From an uncultured Chloroflexales bacterium (GTDB taxonomy: Bacteria > Chloroflexota > Chloroflexia > Chloroflexales > Chloroflexaceae), in NCBI GenBank assembly GCA_937967405.1, contig CALCJV010000007.1:1-64000 (forward strand): 64,000 bases of DNA, read 5' to 3'. A model generated the notes under the pieces. That model saw only the letters and a list, made by a program, of their open reading frames with translations, did no database searches and was not told where the DNA came from. The stretch's first letter is position 1. Every line of letters starts with the position of its first letter. This document shows positions 58,865-64,000 of the stretch, piece after piece. Both the position numbers and the translations under genes were made by a program.

Positions 58865-59225
58865 CGTACACTTCTCCTTGCTCAATCGGTTCATAGGGTC
58901 AGGTCGCAGGATCGCTACCCCATTGCATCCGTATGGCATACCAATTAGCGTACCGTGCATTGTACACCCAACTGAATAAGTTAGCCAATTTTTACCAATG
59001 GCCTGCTGCATGCGAAGCATTGGCGAGAACGCAAGGCGGATTGTGAGCTTGTGTAGGGTTGAAGAACATAGAATCGGCTAATCTAGGCATATGGATGAGG
59101 GCAGATTGCTTAAAGCGAGAAAGATCGCACGCCAGCAACTTTTATTGTAATGATTTGCAAAGCGGCTGTCAAATACCGCAAATGTCGTTGTGCTGGTTGG
59201 CACACCAGAGCGATCAACATCTATA

Positions 59226-59264
59226 CTCAGCAAGCGGCGGGCCACTAGCCCGCCGCTTGCTGAG
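59226..59264 (-). terminator. Terminator-like hairpin downstream of gcvPB, 17-bp perfect stem
   Basis: CTCAGCAAGCGGCGGGC-cacta-GCCCGCCGCTTGCTGAG. Confidence 0.6.
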
Positions 59265-59308
59265 GGCTGGGCCCATTCAGGGACATGCTCGGTGCGAGCT
59301 GGGTGATG

Positions 59309-60793
59309 CTACTCGCCGCGCCGCAGCTCCGCGAACTTCTCAGCGTTGTAGCGCAGGATTGGCTTGCGAGCAGCACGCACCTCATCGAGCCGCCGGACGG
59401 GAGCGTTGGTGGGGGCATTGTGGAGCACGTCGGGCGTTTCGATGGCTTCCCTTGCGATCTGGCGCATCACCGCAATGAAACGATCCATGTTGGCTTTGCT
59501 CTCGGTTTCGGTTGGCTCGATCATCAGGGCTTCGGGGACAATCAAGGGAAAATAGACTGTCGGCGGATGGATGCCGAAGTCAATCAGCCGCTTAGCAATA
59601 TCGAGCGTGCGGATGCCCTGTGCTCCAGCAATCTGCCCGCGCAATACCGCCTCGTGCATGCAGATGCGGTCAACGGCCGCTGGGTAGAGGTCTTGCAATT
59701 GGGTGCGGATGTAGTTGGCATTCAGCACCGCCGTCTCGGAGACTTCGCGCAAGCCTTGTTCGCCGAGCGTGCGAATGTAGGTCCACGCCCGCACGAGCAT
59801 GCCAAAGTTGCCATGAAAGGTCTTGAGTCGCCCGATGCTCTGCTCCGGCATAAACAGCTCATACGTGCCATCTGTTGCGTTTTGACGCACGATAGGGCCG
59901 GGCAGGAACGGCGCAAGGGCCGCCGTGCAGCCGACTGCGCCGCTGCCCGGCCCGCCGCCGCCGTGTGGAGTGGTGAAGGTTTTGTGCAGGTTGTAGTGCA
60001 TAAAGTCGAAGCCGACTTGGCCGGGCTTGGCGATGCCCAGAATCGCGTTGAAGTTGGCTCCGTCGCCGTACATCAAGCCGCCCGCTGCGTGCACCAGCCG
60101 CGAAACCTCGACAATCTGCTCCTCAAATAGCCCCAGCGTGTTCGGGTTGGTCAGCATCATGCCGACGGTGCGCGGCGAGAGCTTGCTTTGCAAGTCGTCC
60201 AGATCAACGTTGCCCCGCGCATCGCTCTTGACCTCAATCACCTTGAAGCCTGACATGGCCGCGGTGGCCGGGTTGGTGCCGTGTGCTGCATCGGGCACGA
60301 GTACTTCGGTGCGCTCGACATCGCCGCGACTGAGGTGGTAGGCCCGAAAGACGAGAATGCCCGCGAATTCGCCTTGTGCTCCGGCGGCGGGCTGAAGCGA
60401 GACGGCATCAAAGCCGCTGATCTCGCCCAGATATTGCTGCAACTGATACATCAGCGCGAGTGCGCCCTGCGACAGGCTTTGATCTTGCAGGGGGTGCGCG
60501 GCGGCAAAGCCAGGCAAGCGGGCCGCTTCTTCGTGCAGCTTGGGGTTATACTTCATCGTACAGGAGCCAAGTGGATACATCACCGTATCAATGCAGACGT
60601 TGCGCTGGCTGATGCGCGTAAAGTGGCGGATGACTTCGGTTTCGCTCAGTTCGGGGAAGCCGGCCAGCTCATCCTCGCGCAGCAGGTGCGTGGGCAGGGG
60701 GGCGGTGGGCACATCAAGCGTGGGCAGGTTTGCGCCGATCTTACCCGTGCTGGATAGCTCGTACAGGGGTGGTTCACTGGTGTACACTGACAT
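59309..60793 (-). CDS. gcvPB: Glycine dehydrogenase (decarboxylating) subunit 2
   Basis: YPLGSCTMKYNPKLHEEAARLPGFAAAHPLQ, MLTNPNTLGLFE, DFMHYNLHKTFTTPHGGGGPGSG. Confidence 0.93.
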   Translation of the reverse strand: MSVYTSEPPLYELSSTGKIGANLPTLDVPTAPLPTHLLREDELAGFPELSETEVIRHFTRISQRNVCIDTVMYPLGSCTMKYNPKLHEEAARLPGFAAAHPLQDQSLSQGALALMYQLQQYLGEISGFDAVSLQPAAGAQGEFAGILVFRAYHLSRGDVERTEVLVPDAAHGTNPATAAMSGFKVIEVKSDARGNVDLDDLQSKLSPRTVGMMLTNPNTLGLFEEQIVEVSRLVHAAGGLMYGDGANFNAILGIAKPGQVGFDFMHYNLHKTFTTPHGGGGPGSGAVGCTAALAPFLPGPIVRQNATDGTYELFMPEQSIGRLKTFHGNFGMLVRAWTYIRTLGEQGLREVSETAVLNANYIRTQLQDLYPAAVDRICMHEAVLRGQIAGAQGIRTLDIAKRLIDFGIHPPTVYFPLIVPEALMIEPTETESKANMDRFIAVMRQIAREAIETPDVLHNAPTNAPVRRLDEVRAARKPILRYNAEKFAELRRGE

Positions 60794-60939
60794 TGAGTTT
60801 ACCTTCTAGATTGACGCTGCACGGCGGCAGCGGGTAATGGTTCACATCAATCGCTTCAATTAATCTAATCCAATCGCTCATACGGTAATGGCTTGTTTGC
60901 GGCAATCGGCAGCAGAGCGGAAGGGCGGGTGTTGCAGGG

Positions 60940-62274
60940 CTATCCCTCGCGCAGCACGGCCACCAGCTGATCTATGTCGGCTTTGCTGTTCATCTCGGTG
61001 ACGGCGAGCAGCATGGCGGGGCCAAGCTGCGGCTCATCCTGTGCTAAGTCGTAGCCACCAATGATGCCGTGCGTGCGGAGCGTAGCATTGATTGCGGCAA
61101 CTGGGCGTGGGCACTGCACTACAAACTCCTTAAAGAAGGGCTGGGTCAGGTCTACTGTATAGCCGGGCAGCTGGGCGATCTGGGTGGCAGCGTAGTGGGC
61201 GCGGTGGTAGCACAGCTCGGCAACTCGACGCAAGCCTTGCCGCCCCATCAGGCTCATGTAGACCGTTGCGGCGAGAGCCATCAAGCCTTGATTGGTGCAG
61301 ATGTTGCTGGTTGCCCGTTCGCGGCGAATGTCCTGTTCGCGGGCCCGCAAGGTGAGGGTGTAGGCTAGCTCGCCGTTCATGTCGCGGGTTGCCCCAACGA
61401 TGCGCCCAGCGATCTTATGCACATCCTTCTGGCGGGCGGCAAAGATGCCCAGATACGGCCCCCCGTAGTTCAGGCCGATGCCAAGTGGCTGTCCTTCGCC
61501 GGTGGCAATATCTGCCCCGACTGCACCGGGCGTTTGGAACAGGGCTAGCCCAATCGGATCGAAGTGCACGACCAGCAGTGCACCTTTGGCATGCACCTTG
61601 TCGGCAATTCCGCGCAGATCGTGCAGCTTGCCCAAGAAATCGGGCGATTGCACAAACAAGGCGGCGGTGTGCTCATCCACTAGATTGACCAGATCGTCAA
61701 GGCTCATAGTGGGGTCGTCGTCGCCGACGATCTCAAGATTGAGGCTTTGCATGTAGGTTCGCAGCACGGCGCGGTATTGTGGGTGCAGACCGCGTGCGAC
61801 GACAAGGCGGTTGCGCTTGCGGGTGACATTAAGAGCCATAATTGCGGCTTCGGCGAGGGCTGTGCCGCCGTCGTAGTGTGAGGCATTGACGACATCCATG
61901 CCAGTCAGGTCAGCGATCATACTCTGATACTCAAACACGGCTTGCAGCGTGCCTTGACTAACTTCGGGCTGGTAGGGGGTATAAGCTGTGTAGTATTCAC
62001 CACGCCGCAAGATTTGGTCTACGGCAGCAGGCACAAAGTGGTTGTAGACCCCCGCGCCGAGAAAGATGCTGTGGGTCGTAGCGTTGGCATTTTGCCCGCT
62101 CAAGCGGCGCAGTTCGCGTTGGAGTTCCAGTTCCGACATGGCGGGTGGCAGATCGAGTGGGGGAAAGCGCAGATCAGCAGGCACATCTACAAATAGATCG
62201 GCAACAGAGGCGATCCCGATTGCAGCAAGCATGGCCTGTCGTTCTGCCGCAGTAATGGAAATATAGTGAGACAT
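60940..62274 (-). CDS. gcvPA: Glycine dehydrogenase (decarboxylating) subunit 1
   Basis: YTPYQPEVSQGTLQAVFEYQSMIADLTGMDVVNASHYDGGTALAEA, ATSNICTNQGLMAL. Start at MSHYISIT. Confidence 0.93.
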   Translation of the reverse strand: MSHYISITAAERQAMLAAIGIASVADLFVDVPADLRFPPLDLPPAMSELELQRELRRLSGQNANATTHSIFLGAGVYNHFVPAAVDQILRRGEYYTAYTPYQPEVSQGTLQAVFEYQSMIADLTGMDVVNASHYDGGTALAEAAIMALNVTRKRNRLVVARGLHPQYRAVLRTYMQSLNLEIVGDDDPTMSLDDLVNLVDEHTAALFVQSPDFLGKLHDLRGIADKVHAKGALLVVHFDPIGLALFQTPGAVGADIATGEGQPLGIGLNYGGPYLGIFAARQKDVHKIAGRIVGATRDMNGELAYTLTLRAREQDIRRERATSNICTNQGLMALAATVYMSLMGRQGLRRVAELCYHRAHYAATQIAQLPGYTVDLTQPFFKEFVVQCPRPVAAINATLRTHGIIGGYDLAQDEPQLGPAMLLAVTEMNSKADIDQLVAVLREG

Positions 62275-62340
62275 ACGCTTCTTTCTAGAGATTGGCAAAG
62301 AGTTCACGCGGGAAGTCGCCCGCTTGCTTTGAAACAGAAG

Positions 62341-62365
62341 GCAGGCTAGTGCGCCACTAGCCTGC
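62341..62365 (-). terminator. Intercistronic hairpin between gcvH and gcvPA
   Basis: GCAGGCTAGTG-CGC-CACTAGCCTGC, 11-bp perfect stem. Confidence 0.5.
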
Positions 62366-62423
62366 AACGACACCATCGGCAGCGTACCGAGATTATTGGA
62401 CGCTGTCAAGCGTGGGCAGGCGA

Positions 62424-62813
62424 TCAGTGGTCGCGCTCTTGCACCGATTTGGTGTAAGCGGCGACATCGAGCAGTTTATCGGTGCCGCCCGTGATCTTGA
62501 TCCGCAGCATCCAACCCTCGCCGTAGGGATCGCTGTTGATTGGCTCTTGATTGTCAATCAAAGAACTATTGACGGCCAGCACTTCACAATCTACTGGAGC
62601 ATACAGATCAGACGAAGCCTTGACCGATTCGATCACCCCGTAGGGCTGGCCAGCCTTGAACGTATCCCCGACTTCGGGCAGTTCGAGAAAGACAATATCA
62701 CCTAGCGCACTTTGGGCGTAATCAGTGATGCCCACGACGGCTTCATCGCCTTCCATCCGTAGCCACTCATCAGTCTCAACGTACTGTAAATCTGCGGGCA
62801 AGTTGTACTCCAT
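62424..62813 (-). CDS. gcvH: Glycine cleavage system H protein
   Basis: GITDYAQSALGDIVFLELPEVGDTFKAGQPYGVIESVKASSDLYAPVDCEVLAVN; lipoyl-lysine ESVKA. Confidence 0.94.
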   Translation of the reverse strand: MEYNLPADLQYVETDEWLRMEGDEAVVGITDYAQSALGDIVFLELPEVGDTFKAGQPYGVIESVKASSDLYAPVDCEVLAVNSSLIDNQEPINSDPYGEGWMLRIKITGGTDKLLDVAAYTKSVQERDH

Positions 62814-62940
62814 CAGGTATGCCTCCTTTTCATATAGTCCTCTGCTTGAGCTTGCTGTCGGGTGTCCAGTAGACACAGCCCCTGCGCTGGAGTGCTGCGT
62901 CGGGGAGTGTCTGGGGGCAGTAGCGTACTGCTACCGCCAC

Positions 62941-64000
62941 CTACCGCTTATAGCGTGGCTTGTAGAAGGGCATCTTGACCACACGGGCACGCACGGGCTT
63001 ATCGCGGATTATAACATGGAACTCGCTGCCTTCTTTGCTGAGGGCGGTAGGGACGTAGCCCATGCCCAGTGGCTTGTTGAGGGTGGGTGAAGGCATGCCG
63101 GTCGTAACATGCCCGACTGGGTTGCCGTCAAGGTCATGGATCAGGTAGCCGCCCCGCGCTACACCACGCTCAATCAGTTCAAAGCCAACCAGCTTGCGCT
63201 CCACTCCCGCCGCTTTAATCTCGCGCAGGGCGGTGCGGCCGATGAAGTCGCCTTTATCGAGCTTGACGACCCAGCCTAGACGGGCTTCGTAGGGGTTGGT
63301 GGCTTCGCTGATCTCGTTGCCGTACAGCGCAAGGCAGGCTTCAAAGCGGGTGCTATCGCGTGCGCCTAGCCCACACGGCTGCACGCTGTCGGGTGCGCCA
63401 AGCGCGAGCAGCGCATCCCAGACGAGCTCGGCTTTATTCGCATCGCAGAAAATCTCGAAGCCATCTTCGCCCGTGTAGCCCGTGCGAGCGATCAGGCCAT
63501 TCACGCCGAAAAAGCCGAATAGGGCAATTTCGTGGAAGGGCAACGTCTCTAGCCCAGTATGCTGCATCGTGGGCGAATTGCAGAACAAGGCTTCGGCCTT
63601 CGGCCCCTGCAAAGCCAGCATGGCCCAGCGATCCGAGAGGTCTTGCATATCCACGTCAAAGCCAGTCGAGCGGCGTTGTAGCCAATTCCAGTCTTTCTCG
63701 CGGTTAGAGGCATTGACCACAACAAGGTATTCGCTCGGTAGGCAGTAGACGAACACATCGTCAAGGATACCGCCGTGATCATTGCAGAGCAAGCCGTAGC
63801 TCGATTGGCCCACACTGAGGGCATTGACATCGCACGTTACGACATATTGCAAAAAGCGTTGTGCGTCGTGCCCACTGATGCTAAAGCGGCCCATGTGGCT
63901 AATATCGAACAAGCCGGCGGAATTGCGAACAGCTTGATGCTCAGCCATCAAGCCGCGATACTGAACGGGCATTTCCCACCCGCCAAAGTCAATCATTCGC
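62941..64000 (-). CDS. gcvT: Glycine cleavage system T protein (aminomethyltransferase), N-terminus outside window
   Basis: MIDFGGWEMPVQYRGLMAEHQAVRNSAGLFDISHMGR, ARTGYTGEDGFEIF, GLGARDSTRFEACLALYGNE; family N-terminus expected upstream of MIDFGG. Confidence 0.92.
   Translation of the reverse strand, partial: RMIDFGGWEMPVQYRGLMAEHQAVRNSAGLFDISHMGRFSISGHDAQRFLQYVVTCDVNALSVGQSSYGLLCNDHGGILDDVFVYCLPSEYLVVVNASNREKDWNWLQRRSTGFDVDMQDLSDRWAMLALQGPKAEALFCNSPTMQHTGLETLPFHEIALFGFFGVNGLIARTGYTGEDGFEIFCDANKAELVWDALLALGAPDSVQPCGLGARDSTRFEACLALYGNEISEATNPYEARLGWVVKLDKGDFIGRTALREIKAAGVERKLVGFELIERGVARGGYLIHDLDGNPVGHVTTGMPSPTLNKPLGMGYVPTALSKEGSEFHVIIRDKPVRARVVKMPFYKPRYKR

Overview
This window looks like a chromosomal segment of a filamentous anoxygenic phototroph of the Chloroflexales. 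It carries separate pufL and pufM reaction-centre genes and a bchN-bchB-bchM operon. The rest is mostly housekeeping: coaE, hpf, hisD, prs, cdd, a glycine cleavage set gcvT/H/PA/PB at the right edge, four tRNAs and an SRP RNA. Accessory points that stand out: (1) an MTA/SAH-deaminase-like amidohydrolase fused to a divergent CYTH-like domain; (2) four tandem Uma2-family genes with near-identical flanks and variable cores; (3) a GmrSD-like (DUF262/DUF1524) gene split by a -1 frameshift at an A6 tract and overlapping a MshA-like glycosyltransferase, followed by a LmbE/PIG-L deacetylase, with a 9-copy GGTGTCA repeat at the junction; (4) a Fur/Zur-type regulator with twin 15-bp palindromes and a His-rich protein; (5) a histidine kinase whose second PAS domain seems to be interrupted by a MshEN-like insert; (6) a structured leader upstream of hpf. 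No CRISPR array, prophage or transposase was recognised. All family assignments come from reading motifs by eye; no database searches were run.
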